Below, in pieces: positions 1 through 9,535 of a stretch of 64,000 bases of DNA. Positions within the stretch are counted from its first letter, which is position 1; every line of letters begins with the position of its first letter. Both the position numbers and the translations under genes were made by a program. Source of the stretch: Acidimicrobiia bacterium (GTDB lineage Bacteria; Actinomycetota; Acidimicrobiia; Acidimicrobiales; Bin134); the NCBI GenBank assembly GCA_022822265.1, contig JAJECA010000025.1, forward strand, positions 124,001 through 188,000. Reading direction: 5' to 3'. The notes below the pieces were generated by a model, which saw only the letters and a list, made by a program, of their open reading frames with translations, made no database searches and was not told where the DNA came from.

Positions 1-1758
<1,758 letters not shown>

Positions 1759-1790
1759 CTTGGCCTCCAAATGGTTGGTTGACTAGAGCT

Positions 1791-1817
1791 TTAGCACTCT
1801 CAATAGGCGAGTGCTAA
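1791..1817 (-). promoter_or_regulatory. CIRCE operator (HrcA binding site)
   Basis: A perfect inverted repeat TTAGCACTC-N9-GAGTGCTAA lies 33 bases upstream of the groES ATG. This is exactly the CIRCE consensus bound by the heat-shock repressor HrcA, which predicts heat induction of groESL by release of HrcA. The element begins right at the -10 hexamer of the promoter, so a bound repressor would block initiation. No hrcA gene is in this window. Confidence 0.95.
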
Positions 1818-1846
1818 GAGTAGGGCTTGAGCCGCCCTGAGTCCAA
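1817..1846 (-). promoter_or_regulatory. Probable housekeeping-sigma promoter of groESL
   Basis: Reading the minus strand there is TTGGAC, an 18-base spacer, then TACTCT, directly followed by and overlapping the CIRCE element. The match to -35 and -10 hexamers and the position immediately upstream of the operator make this a convincing promoter. It lies directly after the tsaD stop, so groESL can be transcribed independently of the tsa genes. Confidence 0.65.
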
Positions 1847-1847
1847 T

Positions 1848-2936
1848 TCAGGCTGCCGGTTCGCCCGACAACAAGAAGGGGAGGGGGAGGTTGGGGTCGG
1901 CCCCGGTGTCCAGAGGGGAGGGCCCGTCGAGATGGAGCCTCTGCCATCCGGCGGCGGCCACCATGGCGGCGTTGTCGGTACACATGGAGCGGCTGGGCAA
2001 GAATCCGCTGATGCCGTCGGCCACGCAGGCATCCAGCAACCTCTCCCGAAGCGAAGAGTTGGCTGCCACCCCGCCAGCCAGGCACAGGCCCTTGGCCCCA
2101 TACTCCTTGGCGGCCTTGCGGGCCTTGTGGACCAGAACGTCCACCACCGCTTCCTGGAACGACGCCGCGATGTCGGCCACCACCAGGTCGGGATGGTTTC
2201 GCACGTGGTTGACCACCGCGGTCTTGAGGCCGCTGAAGGAGAAGTCGTAGCCGTCGTCGTACATGGGGCGGGGAAAGGCGACGGCCTCGGTGTCGCCGTC
2301 CATGGCCAGCCGGTCGATGACCGGACCGCCGGGATAGCCCAGATCCATGAAACGGGCCACCTTGTCGAACGCCTCCCCGGCGGCGTCGTCCAGGGTCTGG
2401 CCGATGAGCCGGTAGCGGCCGAAGGCCTCCATCAGCACCAGCAGGGTGTGACCGCCGGAAACCAGCAGCACCACGACGGGCAGGTCCAGGTCGGGCTCTT
2501 CGAGGAATGAGGAGTACAGATGGGCTTCTAGGTGGTTCACCGCCACGAATGGGACATCCCAGACCAAGGCCAACGACTTGGCCGCACTCACCCCCACCAA
2601 CAGCGAGCCGATGAGGCCGGGGCCGGAGGTGGCGGCGACGGCCTCGATCTCGTGATCGCCGAGCCCGGCCTCGATCACTGCTTGGGCCACCACCGGGGTG
2701 AGCAGCTCCACATGGGCCCGGCTGGCGATCTCCGGAACTACTCCGCCATAGCGGGCGTGGAGGTCTACCTGGCTGCTGATCACCGACGACAAAACGTCGG
2801 AGGGGCCGGAGACCACCGCGGCGGCGGTCTCATCACAGGAGGTCTCGATGCCCAGCACGATGGCGGGGGTATGCGGGGGAGAATCCGAGTCCAGCACAAT
2901 GGCGGGAGCTTCTTGGGAGGGAACCTGGGAACTCAT
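1848..2936 (-). CDS. tsaD: tRNA N6-adenosine threonylcarbamoyltransferase TsaD
   Basis: Transfers the threonylcarbamoyl group to A37 of ANN-decoding tRNAs (t6A synthesis), acting with TsaB and TsaE. The 362-residue product has the ASKHA-fold signature GIETSCDETAAAVV near residues 29-42 and the metal-binding HLEAH at about 135-139. It ends close to family length. The first 25 residues are a non-conserved extension. The ATG overlaps the rimI stop as ATGA. Neighbours tsaB and tsaE in the same run confirm the pathway. Confidence 0.96.
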   Translation of the reverse strand: MSSQVPSQEAPAIVLDSDSPPHTPAIVLGIETSCDETAAAVVSGPSDVLSSVISSQVDLHARYGGVVPEIASRAHVELLTPVVAQAVIEAGLGDHEIEAVAATSGPGLIGSLLVGVSAAKSLALVWDVPFVAVNHLEAHLYSSFLEEPDLDLPVVVLLVSGGHTLLVLMEAFGRYRLIGQTLDDAAGEAFDKVARFMDLGYPGGPVIDRLAMDGDTEAVAFPRPMYDDGYDFSFSGLKTAVVNHVRNHPDLVVADIAASFQEAVVDVLVHKARKAAKEYGAKGLCLAGGVAANSSLRERLLDACVADGISGFLPSRSMCTDNAAMVAAAGWQRLHLDGPSPLDTGADPNLPLPFLLSGEPAA

Positions 2937-3454
2937 GCGCAGTCCAGTTCTACCGCGATTTTGGTGAGACGGTTGAAATAGTCGGGCTGTTGGATGTTGT
3001 CGGCCCGCATCACCACGGCGTCGGGCGACAACCCCATGTTCTTGTAATACCCCCGCTGAATGCCCACCGGGGCGAGGCCGAAGCGCCGGTAGAGGGCCTG
3101 GGCGGCGGGATTGTCGGCGGCCACCTCCAAAGCGAGGCTGGTATTGCGGCGGCAAGCGGCCAACGCCAGGGCCAAGAACAGCCGGGCGCCGATGCCTTCA
3201 CCGCGGCAATCGGGGGACACCGTGACCGTGGTGATGTGGGCTTCGTCCTCCTCGAAGGCCACCCCGGCGTGGCCAACCACTTGATCGGGGCCGGCGATCA
3301 CGTAGAGCCGGTCATCGGTGCGGGCCAACTCCGCCTCGTAGACATCCCGGGACCAGGGCAAGGGGTAGCACTGGGCATCGATGGCCATGACCTGGGGCAG
3401 GTGATCGGAAGTCATGGGAGCGATCATCTGAGCAAGAGTTGTGGGCAGAGTCAT
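2933..3454 (-). CDS. rimI: Ribosomal-protein-alanine N-acetyltransferase RimI-like (GNAT)
   Basis: GNAT-fold acetyltransferase, expected to acetylate the N-terminus of ribosomal protein S18 or other substrates. In the 173-residue product the acetyl-CoA-binding segment CRGEGIGARLFLALA follows the VTVSPD strand, and the ALEVAADNPAAQALYRRFGL block is typical of RimI. The chosen ATG overlaps the tsaB stop (ATGA). A longer reading frame upstream runs into tsaB and is not needed. Position between tsaB and tsaD is the classical actinobacterial arrangement. Confidence 0.92.
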   Translation of the reverse strand: MTLPTTLAQMIAPMTSDHLPQVMAIDAQCYPLPWSRDVYEAELARTDDRLYVIAGPDQVVGHAGVAFEEDEAHITTVTVSPDCRGEGIGARLFLALALAACRRNTSLALEVAADNPAAQALYRRFGLAPVGIQRGYYKNMGLSPDAVVMRADNIQQPDYFNRLTKIAVELDCA

Positions 3455-4140
3455 CGTGTTTTCCAGTTGATGTCGGCGTCGGGAACCCGAAGGTAGATCG
3501 GCTTCAGCTCCCACGGTTTGACGAATTCCTCTCGCAGGGCGCGGGCGTGGGCCAGCTGCACCAGAGAGGCGGCCGAGGGGTGGGCCAGATCCTGCTCGGC
3601 GATTTCGGTCTTCTGGAGCCGGTCGAACACCTCGGCGTAGCGGCGGGCGCCGTCGCCCACCAACAACACCTCTTCGCTGGTGGCCAGCAGCTCGGAGGCC
3701 AGATCGTCGGGCGTGCCCACGCAGGCGTCGGACACCCGCTGGATCCCGCCGGGCACCTGGCGGTAGAAGGCGTAGAACAGCTCACTGCGCCGAGCGTCGA
3801 TGGCGGCCACGATCACCCGGTTGGTGTGGCGCACCGCAAAAGCCAGCAGATCGAGGCTGGGCACGCCGATCATCGGGACGCCCAAGGCGTAGGCCAAGGC
3901 CATGGCGCTGGAGATGCCCACCCGCAGGCCGGTGTACAGGCCCGGGCCGAGATCCACGGCCACACAGCCCACATCTCGCAATTCGACCCGGGCTTGGCGG
4001 GTTACGAATTGAATCTGCGGGGCGATGGTCTCGGCGTGGCGGCGGCCCCGGGCGCTGTGGGCCGATGCCAGCACTCCCTCGTGCCCGCCGAGGGCGCATC
4101 CCACCTGCTGAGTGGCCGACTCGATGCCCAAGATCAACAC
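3451..4140 (-). CDS. tsaB: tRNA threonylcarbamoyladenosine biosynthesis protein TsaB
   Basis: Non-catalytic partner that forms a dimer with TsaD in t6A synthesis. The product starts LILGIESATQQVGCALGG and contains DLGPGLYTGLRVGIS near residue 70, the hallmark of TsaB. I chose the GTG at 4140, which overlaps the tsaE stop by seven bases and has AGAGGA six bases upstream. This gives 229 residues. The C-terminal half is poorly conserved, as usual. Confidence 0.94.
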   Translation of the reverse strand: MLILGIESATQQVGCALGGHEGVLASAHSARGRRHAETIAPQIQFVTRQARVELRDVGCVAVDLGPGLYTGLRVGISSAMALAYALGVPMIGVPSLDLLAFAVRHTNRVIVAAIDARRSELFYAFYRQVPGGIQRVSDACVGTPDDLASELLATSEEVLLVGDGARRYAEVFDRLQKTEIAEQDLAHPSAASLVQLAHARALREEFVKPWELKPIYLRVPDADINWKTR

Positions 4141-4637
4141 GGTGGATCCTCTAGCCAATGCCCGGCGGCGGCCGCCAAATCGTCGACCCGGGCCTGCCAT
4201 CGGGGTCCCACGGGGGTCAAGACCACGATCCGCTCGTCTGGAGGGCTGGGTTGACCCTCGATGAAGGTCAGCGCTACCTCGAGATAGTCATTGGGCAAGG
4301 CCTGGCGGATGGCGTCACCCCACTCGATGAGGATTACTCCGTCACTGTCGAGCAGTTCGGGCAGGCCTAAATCAAGCACTTCGGAGATCTGGTCGAGGCG
4401 AAAGACGTCGAGATGATGGAGGAGCAGCCGTCCGTGGTACTCCCGGGCCAGGGTGAAGGTGGGGCTGGTGACCGGCTCGCTGATGCCCAAAGCGGCGGCG
4501 AACCCCTGGGTGAAGGTGGTCTTGCCCGCGCCCAAGTCGCCCACCAGCAGCAAGAGATCGCCGGACTGGGCCAGCTCGGCCAGGTTGGCAGCCAACTCCC
4601 GGGTGTCAACGGGAGAGCGAGTGCGGACTCGGATCAT
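4134..4637 (-). CDS. tsaE: tRNA threonylcarbamoyladenosine biosynthesis ATPase TsaE
   Basis: P-loop ATPase of the t6A complex. The Walker A motif GDLGAGKTTFTQG lies at residues 34-46. TSPTFTLAREY follows, and LIEWGD near residue 105 is the family's Walker B-like segment. At 167 residues it is normal length. The ATG at 4637 overlaps the stop of the uracil-DNA glycosylase gene (ATGA). It is the first tsa gene of the coupled run. Confidence 0.95.
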   Translation of the reverse strand: MIRVRTRSPVDTRELAANLAELAQSGDLLLLVGDLGAGKTTFTQGFAAALGISEPVTSPTFTLAREYHGRLLLHHLDVFRLDQISEVLDLGLPELLDSDGVILIEWGDAIRQALPNDYLEVALTFIEGQPSPPDERIVVLTPVGPRWQARVDDLAAAAGHWLEDPPC

Positions 4638-5197
4638 TCGGAGATCGCCATACGGGCTCGGACCAGATCAGAGCGCATCTGAGCCTCTTGAAGACCACCG
4701 CCCCGCAATACTGCCGCAGGATGGAAGGTGGGGATGACCAAGATTTCGCCGTTGGGCATCGGATAGCTCTGCCCCCGCAGCTTGGTGATGCCGGTCTTGG
4801 TGTCGAGCAGGAGTTTGGATGAGAAGTTGCCGAGCGTGACGATGACTTTCGGGGCGATCAGCCCGAGCTGCTGCTCCAGCCAGGGGCGGCAGGCGGCCAC
4901 TTCCTCGGGCTTGGGATCCCGGTTCTCGGGAGGACGGCACTTGACCACATTGGCGATGTAGCAACTGTCGCGGGTGAGCCCGATTTCCTCGGCCATCAGC
5001 CGGTCGAGAAGCTTGCCGGATCGGCCCACGAACGGGAGGCCCTGCTTGTCCTCCTCGGCGCCGGGTCCCTCTCCCACGAACATGAGGTCGGCTTGGGGGT
5101 TGCCCATGCCGAACACCACCTGCTTGCGGCCCTCGGCCAGCCCGCACTTGGTGCAATCGGCTGCTTCGGCGGCGACCTCGGCCAACGTCAATTTCAC
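4634..5197 (-). CDS. Uracil-DNA glycosylase, family 4 (4Fe-4S type)
   Basis: Removes uracil from DNA in base-excision repair. The 187-residue product has the family 4 motif GEGPGAEED at 42-50, [13 protein letters not shown] after it, and the active-site HPAA at 159-162. Four cysteines at 15, 18, 87 and 103 are placed to bind the 4Fe-4S cluster. The start is a GTG at 5197; longer alternatives add a non-conserved stretch. It is the first gene of the minus-strand run into tsaE, with a four-base overlap, so DNA repair and t6A genes share a transcript. Confidence 0.93.
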   Translation of the reverse strand: MKLTLAEVAAEAADCTKCGLAEGRKQVVFGMGNPQADLMFVGEGPGAEEDKQGLPFVGRSGKLLDRLMAEEIGLTRDSCYIANVVKCRPPENRDPKPEEVAACRPWLEQQLGLIAPKVIVTLGNFSSKLLLDTKTGITKLRGQSYPMPNGEILVIPTFHPAAVLRGGGLQEAQMRSDLVRARMAISE

Positions 5198-5349
5198 AGG
5201 CCAAGAATACGCCCCCCACCAGCAGATTCGATAGGGGAGTGGCAAGTTATGAACTGGGCGGGTGCTGCGCCGCCGGAGCGCCTCAGTCCCAAGCCGCTGA
5301 CGGTAATACTGGTAATCTTCGCAGGCAGGCGCGAGGAGGGGTGCAGATC

Positions 5350-6477
5350 ATGATCGACTGGCTCGGCATCGACCATCTGTTCAAATTGTCCGGCGGCGAG
5401 GTGGTGCTGGGATTCCTCACGCCGCTGTTCGTCTGCATCGCGGTCTTCGTGGCGCACATGATCCTGCCGGGACGGCGCGTGCCCGGCTACGCCACCGACC
5501 GCGAGACCGGCGAGCCCCGCCAATACCGGCTCAACGGATTGGCGGTGTTCGTGCTTGCGCACCTCGTGTGGCTATTCGCGATGCCGCGCGACTGGTTCTA
5601 CCGGTCGACCATGTATGCGATCGCGGGCGGCGTGGTGATCGCGATCATCGCGAATACCGTCGTGGTGTTCTCTCAGCCCGAAGGCGCACAGAAGAACCGC
5701 CTGCTGGCCTGGTGGTTCGGACGGGCACAAGAAATGCAGTTCTTCAACGGCCGCCTCGACCTCAAGATGTACTTCTACATGGTGGGCGGCACGATGCTGT
5801 CGCTCAACGCGTGGTCGGCCGCGGCATGGCACAACGACAACGTTGCCGATGCCAATCCCGGCTTGTTCCTCTACGTCGCCATCAGTTCCTTCTACGTATT
5901 CGACTACTTCGTCTGGGAACGGGTGCAGCTCTACACCTACGACCTCATCCACGAGAACGTCGGATTCAAGCTCGTCTGGGGCGGGCCGTTCGTGTGGGGC
6001 TGGATGTTCGTGCTGCCGCTGTGGGGCTTGGCGCCACACGCCGACCCAGGCATCTCAGGCGGCTGGATGTACTTCTGGCTGATCGGCAGCGCAGCACTGT
6101 TCTTGGTGGGCTGGACGATCTCCCGCGGCTCCAACATGCAGAAGTACACGTTCAAGCGCTGGCCCGAACGCAAGTTCCTCGGCATCATCGAGCCGGAGTA
6201 CATCCAGGCCGGCGAGCGCAAGATTCTGGTCAGCGGGTTCTGGGGGAAGGCACGGCACTTCGGCTATTTCGGCGAAGGCCTGTACGGGATTGCCGTGGCT
6301 CTGACCTTTGGGCACTTCTCCAACCTGTGGGCTTGGACGTACGTGGTGTTTATCGTTGCGTTCTTCGTTCCTCGCCAGTTCGAGGACGACAAGGCTTGCG
6401 CCGAGAAGTACGGCGAAGAGAAGTGGGCCGAATACCAGGCTCGAGTTCCGTACCGGATCATCCCCGGCATCTTCTAG
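5350..6477 (+). CDS. DHCR7/ERG4/ERG24-family sterol C-14/C-7 reductase-like membrane protein, copy 1
   Basis: Predicted NADPH-dependent sterol double-bond reductase of about 375 residues with some nine to ten hydrophobic segments. Diagnostic blocks are FFNGRLDLK, the DLIHENVGFKLVWG region (compare CHDHFGWYLGWG in DHCR7), SGFWGKARHFGYFGE with Arg302, and the C-terminal KYGEEKWAEY...VPYRIIPGIF. From memory of human DHCR7, Arg302 aligns with Arg404, and DHCR7 also ends PGIF. I see no N-terminal Tudor domain as in lamin B receptor. The ATG at 5350 has GAGGAGG about a dozen bases upstream. The substrate is unknown, since no sterol or hopanoid synthesis gene is nearby. Copy 2 follows after 39 bases. 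Confidence 0.85.
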   Translation: MIDWLGIDHLFKLSGGEVVLGFLTPLFVCIAVFVAHMILPGRRVPGYATDRETGEPRQYRLNGLAVFVLAHLVWLFAMPRDWFYRSTMYAIAGGVVIAIIANTVVVFSQPEGAQKNRLLAWWFGRAQEMQFFNGRLDLKMYFYMVGGTMLSLNAWSAAAWHNDNVADANPGLFLYVAISSFYVFDYFVWERVQLYTYDLIHENVGFKLVWGGPFVWGWMFVLPLWGLAPHADPGISGGWMYFWLIGSAALFLVGWTISRGSNMQKYTFKRWPERKFLGIIEPEYIQAGERKILVSGFWGKARHFGYFGEGLYGIAVALTFGHFSNLWAWTYVVFIVAFFVPRQFEDDKACAEKYGEEKWAEYQARVPYRIIPGIF

Positions 6478-6516
6478 CGCCGACCGGCTGAAGCGGTACC
6501 GGAGAGGAGGCCAACG

Positions 6517-7653
6517 ATGTTCGAATGGCTCGGCGTCGGACACCTGACTGAGTTGACTGCGGGCGAGGCGGTGCTGGGGTTCCTCACGCCGCTGATCGTG
6601 ATGGCCGCCTTGGTCGTGCTCCACATGATCCTGCCCGGCAGGCGCGTGACCGGCTACGTGATCGACGCAGCCACCGGCCAGCCCCGCAGCTACCGCCTAA
6701 ACGGCCTGCTGGTGTTTGCGGTGGCCCAGGTTCTGTGGTGGTTCGAGCTCACCGGCATGCCGCGCGACTGGTTCTACCGGTCATCGCTGTACGCCGTGGC
6801 CGGCGGAACGGTACTCGCCGCCATCCTGACCGGGATAGCGGTGTTCACCCAGCCCGAAGGCGAGGTCAAGAATCGTTTCCTGGCCTTGTGGTTCGGGCGT
6901 GCGCAAGAGATGCAGTTCTTCAACGGCCGCCTCGACCTCAAGATGTACTTCTACATCGTGGGCGGCACGATGCTGTCGCTCAATGCGTGGTCCGGCGCAG
7001 TGTGGCACCACGACAACATTGCAGATCTCAATCCGGGAGTCTTCGCGTTCGCAGCGTTCGTCACCGTCTACGTGCTCGACTACTTCGTCTTCGAACGGAC
7101 GATGCTCTACACGTACGACATCATTCACGAGCGGCTTGGCTTCAAGCTGTTCTGGGGCGGGCTCATCATCTACGGCTGGGTGTTCATCATTCCGATGTGG
7201 GGGCTGGCGGCTCATTCCGATCCGGGGCTCTCCGGCGGCTGGCGCATCCTGTTGCTGATCGGTGCGCCTGCGCTGTACGCCGCAGGATGGGTCATCACCC
7301 GCGGCGCCAGCTTGCAGAAGTACACGTTCAAGCGCTGGCCCGACCGCACGTTTCTCGGGGTGTTCGCGCCGCAGGTCATCGTGGCTGGCGACCGCAAGAT
7401 CCTGTGCAGCGGCTTCTGGGGCGCCGCCCGGCATTTCAACTACATGGGCGAGTGGTGCTACGGCCTCGCCATCGCCCTGGTCTGGGGTCATTTCGGCATC
7501 CTGTGGGCATGGGTCTACTTCGTCTACGTCATCGCGTTGTTCCTAATCCGCCAAAGGCAGGACGACCGGCACTGTGCCACCAAATACGGTCCCGAAAAGT
7601 GGGCCGAGTACCGGCAGCGAGTTCCCTACCGGATCGTTCCCGGCATCTACTGA
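6517..7653 (+). CDS. DHCR7/ERG4/ERG24-family sterol reductase-like membrane protein, copy 2
   Basis: Tandem paralogue of the preceding gene, 378 residues. Nearly identical blocks include FGRAQEMQFFNGRLDLKMYF and GGTMLSLNAWS. The SGFWGAARHFNYMGE block (Arg305) and the VPYRIVPGIY end are again those of the sterol reductase family. The membrane helices between blocks have diverged, and the synonymous sites differ widely, so the duplication is not recent. The ATG at 6517 follows GGAGAGGAGG with good spacing. It is probably co-transcribed with copy 1. The two could reduce different double bonds of one substrate, but that is inference. Confidence 0.85.
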   Translation: MFEWLGVGHLTELTAGEAVLGFLTPLIVMAALVVLHMILPGRRVTGYVIDAATGQPRSYRLNGLLVFAVAQVLWWFELTGMPRDWFYRSSLYAVAGGTVLAAILTGIAVFTQPEGEVKNRFLALWFGRAQEMQFFNGRLDLKMYFYIVGGTMLSLNAWSGAVWHHDNIADLNPGVFAFAAFVTVYVLDYFVFERTMLYTYDIIHERLGFKLFWGGLIIYGWVFIIPMWGLAAHSDPGLSGGWRILLLIGAPALYAAGWVITRGASLQKYTFKRWPDRTFLGVFAPQVIVAGDRKILCSGFWGAARHFNYMGEWCYGLAIALVWGHFGILWAWVYFVYVIALFLIRQRQDDRHCATKYGPEKWAEYRQRVPYRIVPGIY

Positions 7654-7707
7654 TCCGGCTTGCGGGCCGATGCACGGTTCAGTGAGGGTGCGGTACGGTC
7701 GGCGGTG

Positions 7708-8583
7708 ATGTTGGGAGACGGCGGGGGCGTGCTGGTGGGGCACTGGACCGATGAGGCGGCCCGCACGGGATGCACGGTGGTGGTGTTTCCCGAGGGGACC
7801 ACGGCCTCGGGAGAGATTCGGGGCGGCGCGCCGGCGACCAGGGATTTTGGGTTGCTCGCCCCAGAGCGGACGGTGAGCCAAGTAGACGCGGTGGTGTTGT
7901 CGGGGGGGTCGGCGTTCGGCTTGGCGGCCGCCGACGGGGTGATGCGGTGGTGTGAGGAGCAGGGCCGGGGGTTTGAGACTCGGGGCGGCCGGGTTCCCAT
8001 CGTGGTGGGTCTGTCGCTATACGACCTGACCGAGGGCGACGGCTCGGTACGGCCCGGACCCGACGCTGGTTACGCCGCCGCCCAAGCGGCCCGCGACGGA
8101 GATCCCCCGCGGGGCCGGGTGGGGGCTGGCACCGGGGCCACGATGGACAAGTGGCGAGGAGCGGAGAATCGCCGGCCGGGCGGGCTGGGCAGCGCCTTGC
8201 TTCAGGTGGGCGATGTACTGGTGGGCGCGCTGGTGGCGGTGAACGCATCGGGGGCGATCAACGACGGTGGTGTGCAACGAGCCCTGATCGATGGCACCTA
8301 CCAGCACCAGTCCGCTGATCCGTTTGCCGACAGCGATGACGAGGCGCACACCAACACCACCATCGGGGTGATCGCCACCAACGCGACGCTCGACAAGTTG
8401 GGTTGCTTCCGGGTGGCCCGCAGCGGCCACGGCGGGATGGCCCGGGCGCTTTTGCCCGCTCATACCGACGGTGATGGGGACGCGTTGGTGGTTGGGGCCA
8501 CCGGCCGGGTAGAGGCGGACATCGGACTGGTTCGCTTGATGGCGGCCGCTGCCGTGGAGACAGCCATCAGGGCAGTGAGCTGA
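7708..8583 (+). CDS. P1-family (S58, DmpA-like) peptidase
   Basis: Member of the self-processing P1 peptidase family, related to the L-aminopeptidase/D-esterase DmpA. Family hallmarks are GVLVGHWTDEAARTGCTVVV near the start, RGGAPATRDFGLL, VLSGGSAFGLAAADGVM around residue 70, and the NTTIGVIATNA segment near 220. The last is where the family cuts itself just before a Thr or Ser that becomes the N-terminal nucleophile. The start is uncertain: ATG 7708 or GTG 7705, with no strong ribosome site, and a TTG at 7660 also lies in frame. Cytosolic, with no signal peptide. It follows the sterol reductase pair on the same strand. Confidence 0.88.
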   Translation: MLGDGGGVLVGHWTDEAARTGCTVVVFPEGTTASGEIRGGAPATRDFGLLAPERTVSQVDAVVLSGGSAFGLAAADGVMRWCEEQGRGFETRGGRVPIVVGLSLYDLTEGDGSVRPGPDAGYAAAQAARDGDPPRGRVGAGTGATMDKWRGAENRRPGGLGSALLQVGDVLVGALVAVNASGAINDGGVQRALIDGTYQHQSADPFADSDDEAHTNTTIGVIATNATLDKLGCFRVARSGHGGMARALLPAHTDGDGDALVVGATGRVEADIGLVRLMAAAAVETAIRAVS

Positions 8584-8671
8584 CTTCGACCCCCTTTGAG
8601 GACAATGGGATAAGGAATATCTCGGTGGGCCATGATGGCGGTGCTTGAAGGCAACCGCGAAGGGGATTGAC

Positions 8672-9535
8672 ATGAAGGACTTGGCCGGAAAGGTGGCGGT
8701 GATCACCGGGGCAGGCAGCGGCATGGGTCGGGCCATGGTGCGAAAGGCCGCTTCTGAGGGGATGCACGTATTGGCCGGCGACATCGACGAGGCCGGGCTG
8801 GCCGAGACCGTCGGCGGCCTGGAGAACGCCCAGCTCATGTTGACCGACGTGACCAGTCCCGACGCCAATGAAGCGCTGGCCAATGCGGCCCTAGAGCGAT
8901 TTGGGGGGATTCACCTGGTACACCTCAACGCTGGAGTGCTGACTGGCGGATTCACCTGGGAGAACACCGTGGACGATTGGCGGTGGGTGCTGGACGTGAA
9001 CCTATGGGGTGTGATCCACGGGGTGCGCAGCTTCATTCCCCGGATGCTTGACAAGGGCGAAGACGGCCACGTGGTGATAACCGCCTCGGTGGGCGGCCTC
9101 ACCTCCGGGGGGCTGCTCGGTCCCTACACAACCTCGAAGTACGGGGCGGTGGCCATCGCCGAATCGCTCCACCGGGAGCTCGACATCATCGGAGCACCGA
9201 TCGGGGTGTCGTGCTTGTGTCCCGGACCGGTGGCCACCGGCATCTTCCGGTCGGAGCGCAACCGCCCCGACACCTATGAGGACACCTGCGGCCCCATGTC
9301 GGCTGATGCCGAGGCGGCCGCCTTCCACCAAGCCCTGATCAAGACCATCGACGAGAGCACCGATCCCGCGGTGATCCCGGAATTGGTGTTCGACGCGGTG
9401 CGCGACGACAAGTTCTGGATATTTCCCCACCCTGACTTCAAAGAGCGGATCGCGGCCCGCACCGAGTCGATCATGAATGAGACCAATCCGGAGTACACCG
9501 TGGGACTGCCGGAGGCGATACCGCCGTCTCGCTAA
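8672..9535 (+). CDS. Short-chain dehydrogenase/reductase (SDR family)
   Basis: NAD(P)-dependent oxidoreductase of 287 residues. The cofactor motif TGAGSGMG is at 12-19, NAG at 86-88, and the catalytic tetrad reads Asn110, Ser139, Tyr152, Lys156 (PYTTSK). The acidic residue after the second strand (GDID near 36) favours NAD over NADP. The ATG at 8672 has AAGGGG six bases upstream and was preferred over an in-frame TTG at 8645. The substrate is unknown, but steroid-type alcohols are one possibility given the two reductases upstream (inference only). It ends immediately next to the convergent alr gene. Confidence 0.9.
   Translation: MKDLAGKVAVITGAGSGMGRAMVRKAASEGMHVLAGDIDEAGLAETVGGLENAQLMLTDVTSPDANEALANAALERFGGIHLVHLNAGVLTGGFTWENTVDDWRWVLDVNLWGVIHGVRSFIPRMLDKGEDGHVVITASVGGLTSGGLLGPYTTSKYGAVAIAESLHRELDIIGAPIGVSCLCPGPVATGIFRSERNRPDTYEDTCGPMSADAEAAAFHQALIKTIDESTDPAVIPELVFDAVRDDKFWIFPHPDFKERIAARTESIMNETNPEYTVGLPEAIPPSR

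Noticed and set aside
5198-5349. Promoter TAATAC or TAATCT near 5305-5320 for the sterol reductase pair
   Set aside because: AT-rich hexamers are present but no acceptable -35 lies at the right spacing, so I did not list it as a feature.
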